From Acidobacteriota bacterium (GTDB lineage: Bacteria > Acidobacteriota > Vicinamibacteria > Vicinamibacterales > UBA2999), in the NCBI GenBank assembly GCA_030697165.1, contig JAUYQQ010000004.1, forward strand, positions 62,001-126,000: DNA of 64,000 nt, read 5' to 3'. Of the stretch, positions 23,784 through 32,811 are shown in pieces. The stretch's first letter is position 1, and the number at the start of each line of letters is the position of its first letter. The position numbers and the translations under genes were made by a program. The notes under the pieces were generated by a model. It did no database searches. It was not told where the DNA came from and saw nothing but the letters and a program-made list of their open reading frames with translations.

Positions 23784-25922
23784 TTATCGTGTGGCGCGCG
23801 ATAGTCGCTGCGCCAACACGGTCTCGGCGATTAGCAGCAGGATACCTGCGAACAGCAGATACCACCAGACCCGTTGCGCCAGTTCCTGCGCCTCATCCGG
23901 TAAGACGTCCTGGGCGCCGGCCGGGCCGGACACCCCGTTGCCGGTCACGCCCGACACCAACTCTTTCGGGTCCATCCGGTCGAGGTTCGATTCCGCCAGG
24001 TTGACGTTGGCGGCCGCGACAATCACCGGTCCCGCCTCTCGTCCCGCCGGCCGGACCTGGTAGAAACCTTGTTCGACCAGTTCCAGCGCCGCCGCGGACG
24101 TCGGCGCCTCGGAATTCACACTTAAATCACGACGCTGGCCCGACGGCGCCAGCACCGTGCGGCCGGCCTCGCTATTGGCGCCGGCCGTCGAGGTGGCGCC
24201 GGCGGCAATCTCCGCCGCCGTGATGTCGAGCACTTCACCCACCGTCAGGGACGCCGGCTGCTCGCGGAAGCCCGACAGGTGCCGGCCCAGCTGGTGCACG
24301 AACGGCAGGAACACCGGCTTCAGCGCCAGGTCGTTCCAACTGAGATCGATGGTCGAGGCGAACATGACGATGCGACCGCGGCCAGCGGCCTTTTCGATCA
24401 ACGCGGGCTCGCCGGTATCGAAGCGCGCCAGCACGGTGGCATCCTTGGCCGCCTTCAAGCCGCGGTACGAGTAAAACCGCGCGGTCGAGAAGTCGCCGCT
24501 GCGCGGGGCGCGGAACGGTTCGAACACCGCGTGCCCGAAGTCCATGCCGCTCAACTTGGCCGCCGCGCCGCGGGTGCGATCCACCGGCGCGCCGATCACC
24601 GCCGGCAGCCACGCTTCGCGGGAAGACGGCCACGACGCGCGCGGGCCGAGCGCCATCAGCAAGCCGCCGCCGCCTTCGACGAACGTGACCAGCCGGGCCG
24701 CGGTGGCCTCGGGCACCGCGAGATCGTTCACGATCAGCAGTCGCGCGCGATTCACGGCGTCGCCGGCCAGGGCCTCGACCGACTGCAACGACGTCTCGAA
24801 CCGCGGCGCCTCGCCAATCTCGAGCGCGCGCGACAAATACAAGTTGGCGTCGCCGCGGCTCCCCTGCGTCACCACCGTGACCGGCACCGGCGCGCTCGGC
24901 GTAATGACGAAGTTGAACACGTTGTCACGCGCCAGCGCGTCGATCGATGACGAAGCCGGCGCGATGCCAGTCTGCACGGCCACACCGGCGGCCGCGTCAC
25001 TGCCGAGGCGCACGGTCGCGCGGGTCGTGGTCGCGGCGATCGACACCGGCGCGAAGGTCACGGTCGCCGAGGCGCTGCCGGCGACATCCACTGTCAGCGT
25101 CTGGACGATGCGGCCGTCCATTTCCAGCTGCACCGGCACTGCGGCCGCCGGTGCGGTGGTGCGGTTCAGCACGCCGGCGGTGACGGTCACCCGTTCGGGC
25201 TGGCCGGCATCGCGCGTGCGCAGCAACGTCGCGGGCGTCAGCGCCAGGTTCGGGCCGGTGGCGCCTTCCACCATGACCGGCGTGATCACCGTGCCGCCGG
25301 GCAGGCGCAACGTGTCGTCGGGCTGCCAGCCGCTGCGCTGGAAGTCGGACACCACGATCACTTCCTTCCGCGGCAACAGCGACTCGGCCAGCGCGCTGCC
25401 GGCCAGCTTCAGCGCCGGTCCGTATTTGGTCGCGCCGGGACCGGGCGACGCGGCGTTGATCTCGGCCACCGCACGCGACCGATCGGGCGTCGAGCGCAAC
25501 ACCACTTCGGCATGGTCGGCAAACAGCACCAGTGACACGCGATCGGCCGGCGTGGCCGAGGCAATCGCGTCGGCGGCGAGCCGCTGCGCCCGCGACCACG
25601 AATCGCCGTAACCCATGCTGTACGAGCGATCGAGCAGCACCACGATCTCGCGGGCGCCGCCGGCCGCGGCGGCAATCTCCGACCCGCGCAGGAACGGCCG
25701 CGCGAACGCCGCGACGATCAGCGCCAGCGCCGCCAGCCGCATGGCCAGCAACAGCCAGTCGCGAATGCGGCGCTTCTGCACCGACTCGTAGGGGATCTTC
25801 TTGAGGAACATCAGTGACGGAAACGCGACCACCGACTTGCGCTCGCGCTGGGTCAGGTGCACGAGCACCGGGATCGCCAGCGCCGCGAGACCGAGCAGGA
25901 AGAGGGGCGTCAGGAACGACAC
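23784..25922 (-). CDS. BatA-type membrane VWA protein
   Basis: 712 aa. The N-terminus is the BatA domain with two helices (LTPLFLLGLAALAIPVLVHL and LLAMRLAALALIVAAFARPF), followed by a VWA domain whose MIDAS is LLDRSYSMGYGDS (about residue 95), a beta-rich middle region and a final membrane helix near residue 690 (WWYLLFAGILLLIAETVL). It starts with GTG at 25922, 2 nt downstream of the DUF58 stop. It is the standard partner of MoxR and DUF58 proteins, thought to act on envelope complexes. Confidence 0.85.
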   Translation of the reverse strand: MSFLTPLFLLGLAALAIPVLVHLTQRERKSVVAFPSLMFLKKIPYESVQKRRIRDWLLLAMRLAALALIVAAFARPFLRGSEIAAAAGGAREIVVLLDRSYSMGYGDSWSRAQRLAADAIASATPADRVSLVLFADHAEVVLRSTPDRSRAVAEINAASPGPGATKYGPALKLAGSALAESLLPRKEVIVVSDFQRSGWQPDDTLRLPGGTVITPVMVEGATGPNLALTPATLLRTRDAGQPERVTVTAGVLNRTTAPAAAVPVQLEMDGRIVQTLTVDVAGSASATVTFAPVSIAATTTRATVRLGSDAAAGVAVQTGIAPASSSIDALARDNVFNFVITPSAPVPVTVVTQGSRGDANLYLSRALEIGEAPRFETSLQSVEALAGDAVNRARLLIVNDLAVPEATAARLVTFVEGGGGLLMALGPRASWPSSREAWLPAVIGAPVDRTRGAAAKLSGMDFGHAVFEPFRAPRSGDFSTARFYSYRGLKAAKDATVLARFDTGEPALIEKAAGRGRIVMFASTIDLSWNDLALKPVFLPFVHQLGRHLSGFREQPASLTVGEVLDITAAEIAAGATSTAGANSEAGRTVLAPSGQRRDLSVNSEAPTSAAALELVEQGFYQVRPAGREAGPVIVAAANVNLAESNLDRMDPKELVSGVTGNGVSGPAGAQDVLPDEAQELAQRVWWYLLFAGILLLIAETVLAQRLSRATR

Positions 25923-25924
25923 GG

Positions 25925-26833
25925 TTACCTCGTGCGGGCCATGCGTTCGCGCATCGACAGGAAGCGGAACAGCGCGTAATCGAGCGGCTGGCTGGTATTG
26001 AGCAGCATGTAGTCAATCTGCTGCTGTGACGCGCGAGTGGTCAGGGCCTCGATGTGCGCCGCCACCAGCGATCGGTACTGGTCCGCCAGGGCCGCCGGCA
26101 CGACGGGAATCTGGTCGCCGCTCTCGAGGTCCTCGAAGCTGGACGGCTCCACGAACGAGAAATCAACCTCCTGCGGATCGAGCACGTGAAACAGCACGAC
26201 ATCGTTGCCGCGGAACCGGAGCAGCCCCACCGCATCGAAAATCTCGTCGGGCTCGGCATAGAAGTCCGAGATCACGACGATGATGCCGCGGCGGCCGAAG
26301 TGCTCGGCCAGCCGCTTGAGCGGCGCCACCAGGTGACCGGGCTTCTCCGCCTTCGCCCGGTCGAGCGTGTGCAGCACCACATCCATGTGCTTGGCCGACG
26401 GCGGCACGTGCTCGACGATGCCCTCATCGAACGTCACCAGGCCGACCCGATCGCGCTGCTGGTTGGCGAGATACGTCAGGCACGCCGCCAGGGTCTTGGC
26501 GTAGTCGAGCTTCGAGAGCTTCTCGCCGAAGCTCATCGACTTCGAGACGTCGAGCAGCACCGAGAAGTTGGCATTGGAATCGGCCTCGAACTCCTTGATG
26601 TAGTACTTGTCGGTGCGCGCGTAGACGCGCCAGTCCACCCGCCGGATGTCGTCGCCGGCGACATAGCCGCGATGCTCGGCAAAATCCACCGACGCGCCGA
26701 AGAACGGCGAGCGATGGGTGCCGTTGATCAGGCCATCGACCACCGTCTTGGCGACCATCTCCAGGTTGCCGATGCGCGACAGGACCACGGGGTCCACGAA
26801 GCGCGCGCCGGGAATTGGTTGGTGTACTGACAT
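25925..26833 (-). CDS. DUF58 (VWA-like) protein
   Basis: 302 aa from ATG 26833 (MSVHQPIPGARFVDPVVLS). The DUF58 signature is present: GTHRSPFFGASVDFAEHRGY, GDDIRRVDWRVYARTDK and a VWA-like metal site LLDVSKSMSFGEK. It is soluble. DUF58 proteins are the cytoplasmic companions of MoxR ATPases. The start is set by the N-terminal DUF58 motif; the open frame upstream to 27145 contains no homology and crosses a hairpin. It is followed without a gap by the BatA gene. Confidence 0.88.
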   Translation of the reverse strand: MSVHQPIPGARFVDPVVLSRIGNLEMVAKTVVDGLINGTHRSPFFGASVDFAEHRGYVAGDDIRRVDWRVYARTDKYYIKEFEADSNANFSVLLDVSKSMSFGEKLSKLDYAKTLAACLTYLANQQRDRVGLVTFDEGIVEHVPPSAKHMDVVLHTLDRAKAEKPGHLVAPLKRLAEHFGRRGIIVVISDFYAEPDEIFDAVGLLRFRGNDVVLFHVLDPQEVDFSFVEPSSFEDLESGDQIPVVPAALADQYRSLVAAHIEALTTRASQQQIDYMLLNTSQPLDYALFRFLSMRERMARTR

Positions 26834-26840
26834 TGTTCTC

Positions 26841-26870
26841 CCAGGCGGAACTAAAGTTCCGCCCTCCTGG
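26841..26870. repeat. Short palindrome upstream of the DUF58 start
   Basis: GGCGGAACTAAAGTTCCGCC (26844-26863) is a perfect palindrome with the shared CTAAAG centre, flanked by CCAGG and CCTGG that extend the stem. It begins 8 nt upstream of the DUF58 start codon, so in the mRNA it would place a stem at the ribosome-binding region. Confidence 0.8.
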
Positions 26871-26907
26871 CTCTGTCTGCCAACTCGCCTGACCTGCCCA
26901 ACCCGCC

Positions 26908-27930
26908 CTACATGCCCGAACGCGGCGACGGCACGGCCTCGATCAGGCGGTCGATCAGCACGTCGCTCGTGACGCCTTCCGACTGCGCATGGAAGTTGGT
27001 CAGCACGCGGTGACGCAGCACCGAGTGGGCGATCGCGCGAATGTCGTCGAAGCTCACGTGGTAGCGGCCGCTGGTGAGCGCGCGCGCCTTGCCGCCGAGC
27101 ACCAGGAACTGCGCCGCGCGGACGCTGGCGCCAAACGCCACCCACTTCTTGACGTTGTCGGGGCAGGTCGGCGACTTCGGGCGACTGGCGCGAACCAGGG
27201 ACAGCGCGTAGCGCATCACCGGATCGGCCACCGGCACCCGGCGCACCAGGCGCTGGAACGCCACCAGGTCAGGCCCGCTCACCGGCCGTTCGAACGTCGG
27301 CTCGAGAATCGCCGTCGTCGTCTTCACGACCAGGAACTCTTCCTCTTCCGGCGGGTGTTCCATGACGATGTGAAACATGAAGCGATCGAGTTGTGCTTCG
27401 GGCAGCGGATACGTGCCTTCGAGCTCGATCGGGTTCTGGGTCGCGAACACGTAGAACGGCTCTTCGAGCTTATAGGTACGGCCCTGGATGGTGACGCGGT
27501 GTTCCTGCATGGCTTCGAGCAAGGCGGACTGCGTCTTGGGCGGCGTGCGGTTGATTTCGTCAGCCAGCACGATGTTGGCGAAGATCGGCCCGGGTGAAAA
27601 CACCATCTGGCGGCGGCCGGTGGCGGCGTCTTCCTGGATGATGTCGGTGCCGGTGATGTCGGACGGCATCAGGTCGGGCGTGAACTGGATGCGCGAAAAC
27701 TTCAGGTCCAGCACGCGGGCCATGGTGTGAATCAACAGCGTCTTGGCGAGGCCGGGCACGCCGATCAGCAGGCTGTTGCCGCCGACGAACAAGGTCAGCA
27801 GCACCTGATTGACGACTTCATCCTGCCCGACGATCAGCTTCTTCAACTCGCGGATGATCTGGTCGCGGCCGTCCTTCATGCGGTCGGCAAGGGCGAGATC
27901 ATCCGGCGAATTCATGTCAACGGTGTCCAC
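26908..27930 (-). CDS. MoxR-family AAA+ ATPase
   Basis: 340 aa from GTG 27930, which has AGGAG 5 nt upstream; ATG 27915 is an alternative. P-loop GVPGLAKT, Walker B VLADEINRTPPKTQ and the sensor segment FVFATQNPIELEGTYPLPEAQ are all intact, and the lid domain follows. MoxR ATPases act as chaperone-like remodelers together with VWA proteins such as the DUF58 and BatA proteins directly downstream. It is in the middle of the long minus-strand cluster. Confidence 0.93.
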   Translation of the reverse strand: MDTVDMNSPDDLALADRMKDGRDQIIRELKKLIVGQDEVVNQVLLTLFVGGNSLLIGVPGLAKTLLIHTMARVLDLKFSRIQFTPDLMPSDITGTDIIQEDAATGRRQMVFSPGPIFANIVLADEINRTPPKTQSALLEAMQEHRVTIQGRTYKLEEPFYVFATQNPIELEGTYPLPEAQLDRFMFHIVMEHPPEEEEFLVVKTTTAILEPTFERPVSGPDLVAFQRLVRRVPVADPVMRYALSLVRASRPKSPTCPDNVKKWVAFGASVRAAQFLVLGGKARALTSGRYHVSFDDIRAIAHSVLRHRVLTNFHAQSEGVTSDVLIDRLIEAVPSPRSGM

Positions 27931-27987
27931 GGAGGCTCCTCTCACGTCACGTCGTGCCTAACTACCAACTACCAACTCTTCAACTGG

Positions 27988-28809
27988 CTAGTGCGTCATC
28001 GCGTAGATGACGTAGTTCACGCCAAACTTGTACGCCTCGTTCGATAAATCCACCGGCACATAGCCCGTGTCCGAGTATTCCCACAGCTCGCCCAGGTCGT
28101 GGTTGTAGTTGGCCACGGCCAGCAACCGGCGCGCCGGATCGTTGTCCTCGAAGATCCCGGTCCACTCGGTGGGGCCGTAGTAGCCCTCGACCTCGAGCGA
28201 ATCGATCTCGAAGAACGAATGGAAGATCGGATGCGAGACGTCGAGCGGCACCCAGCGCGCGTCGGGCAGCACGCGCCGCATCTGGTGCACCAGGTTGTCG
28301 CGGTGGTCCTCGCGGAAGTCGTCGAAGATGATGAAGCCGCCCTTCTGGAGGTACGCCCGCAGTCCGTCCGCTTCCGGGTCGCTCAGCGTCCAGAACCCCG
28401 GCTCCGACATGTAGGCGACCGGAAACATCGCCAGGTCGGGATCGTCGAGCGTGCGCACGTTACCTTTGTCCGCAAACGTCCGGACGAACGTGAGCTCGGC
28501 CAGGATCTTCGTGAAGTTGAAATCAGCGCGCGGAAAGTCGTGCGCCCACGGCGGCTCGCGGCGCATCATCCGCAGGTCGGCCGACGGGTAGCGCAACCGC
28601 GTGAACACGAAGCGGCCGTCGTACTCGGCCTGCCCCAGCTCAATCACGGGCGGCGGGCGACGGCTGCGGAAGCCAGGAAAGTCCTGCTCCACCGTGGCCG
28701 CAGGCAACCCCTCCACCTTCGCGCGCAGCGCTTCGGTGGACAGGAAGAAGGGGTTGCCTCCACCAACAATGGCCAGCACGACAATCACGCTACGCGAGGC
28801 CGACAACAC
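27988..28809 (-). CDS. Secreted DUF4159 protein (copy 3)
   Basis: About 273 aa. A short hydrophobic N-terminus (VIVVLAIVGGG) is followed by the DUF4159 domain: GRFVFTRLRYPS, LQKGGFIIFDDFREDHRDN, VANYNHDLGELWEYSD and the terminal VNYVIYAMTH. It is the most divergent of the three copies. GTG at 28809 gives a 20-nt overlap with the upstream VWA gene; GTG at 28788 would remove it. It sits between the VWA/GATase-like gene and moxR. Confidence 0.78.
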   Translation of the reverse strand: MLSASRSVIVVLAIVGGGNPFFLSTEALRAKVEGLPAATVEQDFPGFRSRRPPPVIELGQAEYDGRFVFTRLRYPSADLRMMRREPPWAHDFPRADFNFTKILAELTFVRTFADKGNVRTLDDPDLAMFPVAYMSEPGFWTLSDPEADGLRAYLQKGGFIIFDDFREDHRDNLVHQMRRVLPDARWVPLDVSHPIFHSFFEIDSLEVEGYYGPTEWTGIFEDNDPARRLLAVANYNHDLGELWEYSDTGYVPVDLSNEAYKFGVNYVIYAMTH

Positions 28810-31069
28810 GTCGGTACCCCCATTCGGCGCACAGCAGGCCCACCAGCAGCATCAGCACGATCGGCATGTGCCAGAGATCGTGCTCTTCCACGCTGGTGAC
28901 GCCGCGGCCGGTATAGCGCAGGTCATCGGCCAGGGTCGCGGTGTTGGCCGCGTCGTAGTAGCGCCCGCCGGTCTCTTCGGCAATCCGCTTCAGCGTCGCG
29001 GCCTTCATGGTGGCGTCGAAAAACTCGGCCTCGCCCGGCGCGGCGCGGAAGTGCGTGACGGTGCTGCCGATCATCTTGCCGCCGCGCATGGCATCGAGCT
29101 TGGCCTCGTACCAGCCCGGCGCCCTGGTCGGCACCGCGACCGAGTAGCGCCCCGCGTGCTCCCCGTCCCAGGTCATGGGCAGGTCCGAAACCTGGCCGTC
29201 GGGACCGGTGATGGTCGCCATGACGACGGCGTCGTTCAGTTCGACGAAGGAGGGATCGACCACGTTGGCCACAAGCGTCGCGGCCTCGCCCGGCTCCACC
29301 CGTTCCGTCGTCAAACTCGGCTCCACCTGGTCCGGCACATCGTCCACGACCGAGCGCAGCAACTGGCGCCAGTAGTTCTCGTGGGTCATGTCTTCCACGG
29401 GAATGCTGTGGTGCATCTGCCAGATCCAGGAGTCTTGCGGCAGAAACGAAAAGGCCTTGCCGCGGCCGTAGCGCTGGAACGCCAGCATCGGCCGTTCCGC
29501 GCGCGCCTCGTCGGTGCCGCTCAGCAGCACGGTGGCCCCGGGTTTCACGGCGTCGACGCGATTGACCGCGGTAATGCCGGGGAGCGTGCTCCAGCGTTCT
29601 GCTGACGCCGCTTCGTTGGCCGCGAGCTGTGTCACGGCAGTGGCGCTGCCGGCGCGGGTCGGCTTCACGGTGAGCCGCGACACGGTGTCCTTGGCCTGGG
29701 TCCGGGTCCGATCCAGCACCACCGGCAGCACGTCGGCAACCGCGGTGCCGGCGTAGCCGCCCTCGGCGAAGGCGCGCGGACCGCCGAGCGTGAGCAATCC
29801 GCCGCCGCGGCGATCGACGAACTCCGCAATCATGCGCAGCTGGTCGCCGGAGAAGGCGCCGGCCTCGATGCTGCCGAGCACCAGGCCGCGGTACGCGAAC
29901 AGCTCTTCACGCGTCTTCGGGAACCCTGCCGCCAACTCGTCCGGTGTGTCAACGCCCAGGCGGAGGTACTTGTTGTCGGCGGTGCGCTGCAGGACCGTGA
30001 GAATCAGGTTGCTGTCGTCCTTGACGGCGCGGCCGATGAACTTCATCTCGAAGCGCGGCTCGCCCTCGAAGTAGAGGACCTTCTCCTTGCGGTCGCGAAC
30101 GTCAATCAACGCTTCGCGCGCGTTGTTCTCGGTAACCAGCTCGCCTGGCTGTGGCGACACCCGGAAGCGCAGCACGCGCGGGCCGGCCTCGGTGACCGTA
30201 AACCGCACGGGGATGGAGGCCGGCGTGCCGGCATCGGGCAACGTCACCTGCTGCGTGCTGACCAGCGTGCCTTCGTCTTCCACGTCGAGCGTGACCGGCT
30301 GGCCATCGAACCCCGACTGTGACAACACCACGTCCACCATCAACGTGGTGCCTTTCAAGGCGGTCTTCGGCGTCGAGATGCGGCCGACCTGGATGTCTTT
30401 CGACAACTGCTCCTGGCCGACGCCGACGGTGAACACCGGCAGCCCCTCGGCTTTGAGGCCGAGCAGCGCGTCACCGAGCGCCGCGTCGGCCGTGTCGGCG
30501 CCGTCGCTGACCATCACCAGCCCGGCCACCGGCAGGCCGGCCAATTCCTGGCGCACGCCCGACAGCGCGGCGCCAATTCGGGTTTGCGAACCACCGAAGG
30601 TGAGGTCGCCCGGCTCGGTCGTGCGCGCCGGCGCCGCCGAGAAGCGGAAGGTGCGGACGGTGAAGCGTTCCGACAGCGCCGCCAGCAGCGCCGCATTGGG
30701 GCCGGTGAGCTGTTCGGCAATAAACGACGAGCGCGGCTGGCCGTTGCGGTCGGCAATCTGCATGCTGCGCGAGTCGTCCAGCAGCACGCCCAGGAAATTC
30801 TGCTGCGCCACCGCGGCCTTGACGACCAGCAGCGGGCGGAACAGGCACACCAGCAGGATGGCCAGCAGCGCAGTGCGAATGGTCGCCAGGATGGCGCGGT
30901 CGCGCGCGTGGCCGCGGCCCGAGCGGTACGCCATCACCGTCAGGCCGACCGCCACCGCCACCGCGACGGCGGCCACGTACGAACCCGTGGAGGCGGCGAA
31001 GCGAAATTCCCCCTGGCTGAACACCACCGGGGAAAGCTCGAAAAAGAATCTAAAAAGGGCGTCGAACAC
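28790..31069 (-). CDS. Membrane VWA protein with glutamine-amidotransferase-like domain
   Basis: 759 aa, GTG start at 31069. Two N-terminal helices (about residues 30-48 and 62-82) precede a VWA domain with MIDAS LLDDSRSMQIADR (about 95) and MVSDGADT, an Ig-like region, and a GATase1-like segment (about 385-520, GGGLLTLGGPRAFAEGGYAGT). A last helix lies near residue 735. This architecture is typical of large proteins preceding MoxR/DUF58/BatA clusters in this type of genome. It is the first gene of the cluster that runs down to 18332. Confidence 0.82.
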   Translation of the reverse strand: MFDALFRFFFELSPVVFSQGEFRFAASTGSYVAAVAVAVAVGLTVMAYRSGRGHARDRAILATIRTALLAILLVCLFRPLLVVKAAVAQQNFLGVLLDDSRSMQIADRNGQPRSSFIAEQLTGPNAALLAALSERFTVRTFRFSAAPARTTEPGDLTFGGSQTRIGAALSGVRQELAGLPVAGLVMVSDGADTADAALGDALLGLKAEGLPVFTVGVGQEQLSKDIQVGRISTPKTALKGTTLMVDVVLSQSGFDGQPVTLDVEDEGTLVSTQQVTLPDAGTPASIPVRFTVTEAGPRVLRFRVSPQPGELVTENNAREALIDVRDRKEKVLYFEGEPRFEMKFIGRAVKDDSNLILTVLQRTADNKYLRLGVDTPDELAAGFPKTREELFAYRGLVLGSIEAGAFSGDQLRMIAEFVDRRGGGLLTLGGPRAFAEGGYAGTAVADVLPVVLDRTRTQAKDTVSRLTVKPTRAGSATAVTQLAANEAASAERWSTLPGITAVNRVDAVKPGATVLLSGTDEARAERPMLAFQRYGRGKAFSFLPQDSWIWQMHHSIPVEDMTHENYWRQLLRSVVDDVPDQVEPSLTTERVEPGEAATLVANVVDPSFVELNDAVVMATITGPDGQVSDLPMTWDGEHAGRYSVAVPTRAPGWYEAKLDAMRGGKMIGSTVTHFRAAPGEAEFFDATMKAATLKRIAEETGGRYYDAANTATLADDLRYTGRGVTSVEEHDLWHMPIVLMLLVGLLCAEWGYRRVVGLA

Positions 31070-31204
31070 GAATAGCTCGGATTCTACTTCGGTTAGGCAG
31101 GCGCCACGCCACAGCTAACCGTCAGACGGCCCCGCTGCCACGATGGCCGTGCCACGGACTAACGAGAAGCCACAGATTAATCACAGATTAGACACAGATC
31201 AGGT

Positions 31205-31348
31205 GCCCGACCCGCGACGCCGGGCTCCGCCCGGCGCTACTCGCGACCAACGAACTCGGGGTCGAGAGAACTCGGGCCAAAGCGATCAGTTCTCTCGATC
31301 CCGAGTTCGCTGGCCGCGGCCGGCCCGGAGGGCCGGCGCGGGTCGGGC
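31205..31348. repeat. 144-bp cloverleaf-like palindrome upstream of the BCAT gene
   Basis: Outer arms GCCCGACCCGCG (31205-31216) and CGCGGGTCGGGC (31337-31348) enclose three hairpins: GCCGGGCTCCGCCCGGC near 31219-31235, a central pair of 22-nt arms (31251-31272 and 31288-31309, 21 of 22 complementary) and CCGGCCCGGAGGGCCGG at 31320-31336. The rest of the gap 31070-31434 holds a short CACAGATTA direct repeat near 31171 and no gene. Confidence 0.85.
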
Positions 31349-31434
31349 CGCCGTGTTCATCCCAATAATCGGTGACTAATCAGTTGCTAATCGGTGGCCT
31401 GTCTTGGTCCGTCGACTGGGTGATAAGCTGCTAC

Positions 31435-32493
31435 ATGCTCGCTACCATTCCCGTCATCAAGACCACTGCTTCCCGGCTGACGCCGGAAATCCGCGACAAA
31501 TCTGCGTTCGGCGCCGTGTTCAGCGATCACATGCTGATGGCCGACTACGCCAACGGCAAGTGGGGCGATCCGAAGATTGTTCCCTACGGCGCCCAGATGA
31601 TGGCCGCTGCGCCGGCCGTGGCCCACTACGGCCAGGGCATCTTCGAGGGGTTCAAGGCGTTTCCGCGGCCCGGCGGCGGCGCGGTGCTGTTCCGCCCCGA
31701 CGCCAACCACGCCCGCATGAACCGGACCTGCCAGCGCATGGCGATGCCCGAGATTCCAGCCTCGATCTTCATCGATGGCACGGCGGCGCTCGTGCAACTG
31801 GACCGCAACTGGATTCCCGAAAGCGACGGCGCGGCCCTCTACATTCGTCCCGTCATGTTCGCCACCGGCGAGCCGCTCGGCGTGCGGCCGTCAGACACCT
31901 TCCGTTTCATCATCGAGACCTGCCCGAGCGGTCCCTATTTCTCGGGCGCTGCTGACCTGATTGCCGAAGACGTTTACGTGCGCGCTTTCCCCGGCGGCAC
32001 CGGCGCCGCCAAGTGCGGCGGCAACTACGCCGGCAGCATGCTGGCCGCGCTCGAGGCGCAGAAGAAGGGCTTTCACAACGTGCTGTGGCTCGACGGCATC
32101 GAGCACAAGTGGGTCGAAGAGGCCGGCCTCATGAACGTCATGTTCGTGATCAACGGTACCGTCGTCACGCCGCCCCTCGGCGGCACCATCCTTCCCGGCA
32201 TCACGCGCGACAGCGTGCTGACGCTGCTGCGCGACATGAAGGTGCCGATCGAGGAGCGCCGCATTTCGATCGATGAAGTGTTCGAGGCGCACGCCAAGGG
32301 CGCGCTCGACGGCGCGGCCGGCGTGGGCACCGCGGCCGTGATTGCGCCACTCGGCCGCCTGCGTCACAAGGACCGCGAGATCACGGTCAAGGCGATGACG
32401 CCAGACTCGGTGCTCGCGAAGGTGGGCGCCGAACTCGAAGGCATCCGCTCGGGCCGCATTGCCGACCGCCACGGCTGGCTGATGACGATTTAG
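31435..32493 (+). CDS. ilvE: Branched-chain amino-acid aminotransferase
   Basis: 352 aa from ATG 31435 (MLATIPVIKTTASRLTPEIR). It has the fold-type IV features: YGQGIFEGFKAFPR near residue 65, YIRPVMFATGEPLGV, the PLP lysine in GGTGAAKCGGNYAGS and GLMNVMFVINGTVVTPPLGGTILPGITRD. It interconverts leucine, isoleucine and valine with their 2-oxo acids. The length and motifs match the longer bacterial/eukaryotic-type BCAT group. It is followed within 2 nt by a YciI-like gene and is near the Liv transporter, so a catabolic role is plausible. Confidence 0.9.
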   Translation: MLATIPVIKTTASRLTPEIRDKSAFGAVFSDHMLMADYANGKWGDPKIVPYGAQMMAAAPAVAHYGQGIFEGFKAFPRPGGGAVLFRPDANHARMNRTCQRMAMPEIPASIFIDGTAALVQLDRNWIPESDGAALYIRPVMFATGEPLGVRPSDTFRFIIETCPSGPYFSGAADLIAEDVYVRAFPGGTGAAKCGGNYAGSMLAALEAQKKGFHNVLWLDGIEHKWVEEAGLMNVMFVINGTVVTPPLGGTILPGITRDSVLTLLRDMKVPIEERRISIDEVFEAHAKGALDGAAGVGTAAVIAPLGRLRHKDREITVKAMTPDSVLAKVGAELEGIRSGRIADRHGWLMTI

Positions 32494-32495
32494 CG

Positions 32496-32804
32496 ATGCC
32501 GTACTTTGCGCTGACCTACGAGGTCGTGGACGACTTCATCAACAAGCGGACGCCGTTTCGCCCCGCGCACATCAGCGGTGTGCGCGAGGCGCACGCGCGC
32601 GGCGAGCTCGTCATGGCCGGGGCGCTCGGCGAACCGGCCGGCGCGCTGCTGGTCTTCCGCGGCGCGGACAAGTCGGTCGCCGAGAACTTCGCCAAGGCCG
32701 ACCCTTACGTCAACGAGGGACTCGTCAAGAGCTGGTCGGTGCGGCCGTGGACGGTCGTCGTTGGCCAGGACCCGTCAGAGACGCCGCCCGGCCTGCCGAA
32801 GTGA
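32496..32804 (+). CDS. YciI-like (YCII domain) protein
   Basis: 102 aa. PYFALTYEVVDDF...RPAHISGVREAHARGELVMAGAL with ADPYVNEGLVKSWSVRPWTVV is the ferredoxin-like YCII fold. YciI proteins have a conserved His-Asp pair, here in the RPAH segment and ADPYV, and are thought to be small lyases or dehydratases. It starts 2 nt after the BCAT stop and is probably co-transcribed. Substrate unknown. Confidence 0.85.
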   Translation: MPYFALTYEVVDDFINKRTPFRPAHISGVREAHARGELVMAGALGEPAGALLVFRGADKSVAENFAKADPYVNEGLVKSWSVRPWTVVVGQDPSETPPGLPK

Positions 32805-32811
32805 CCGTCGC

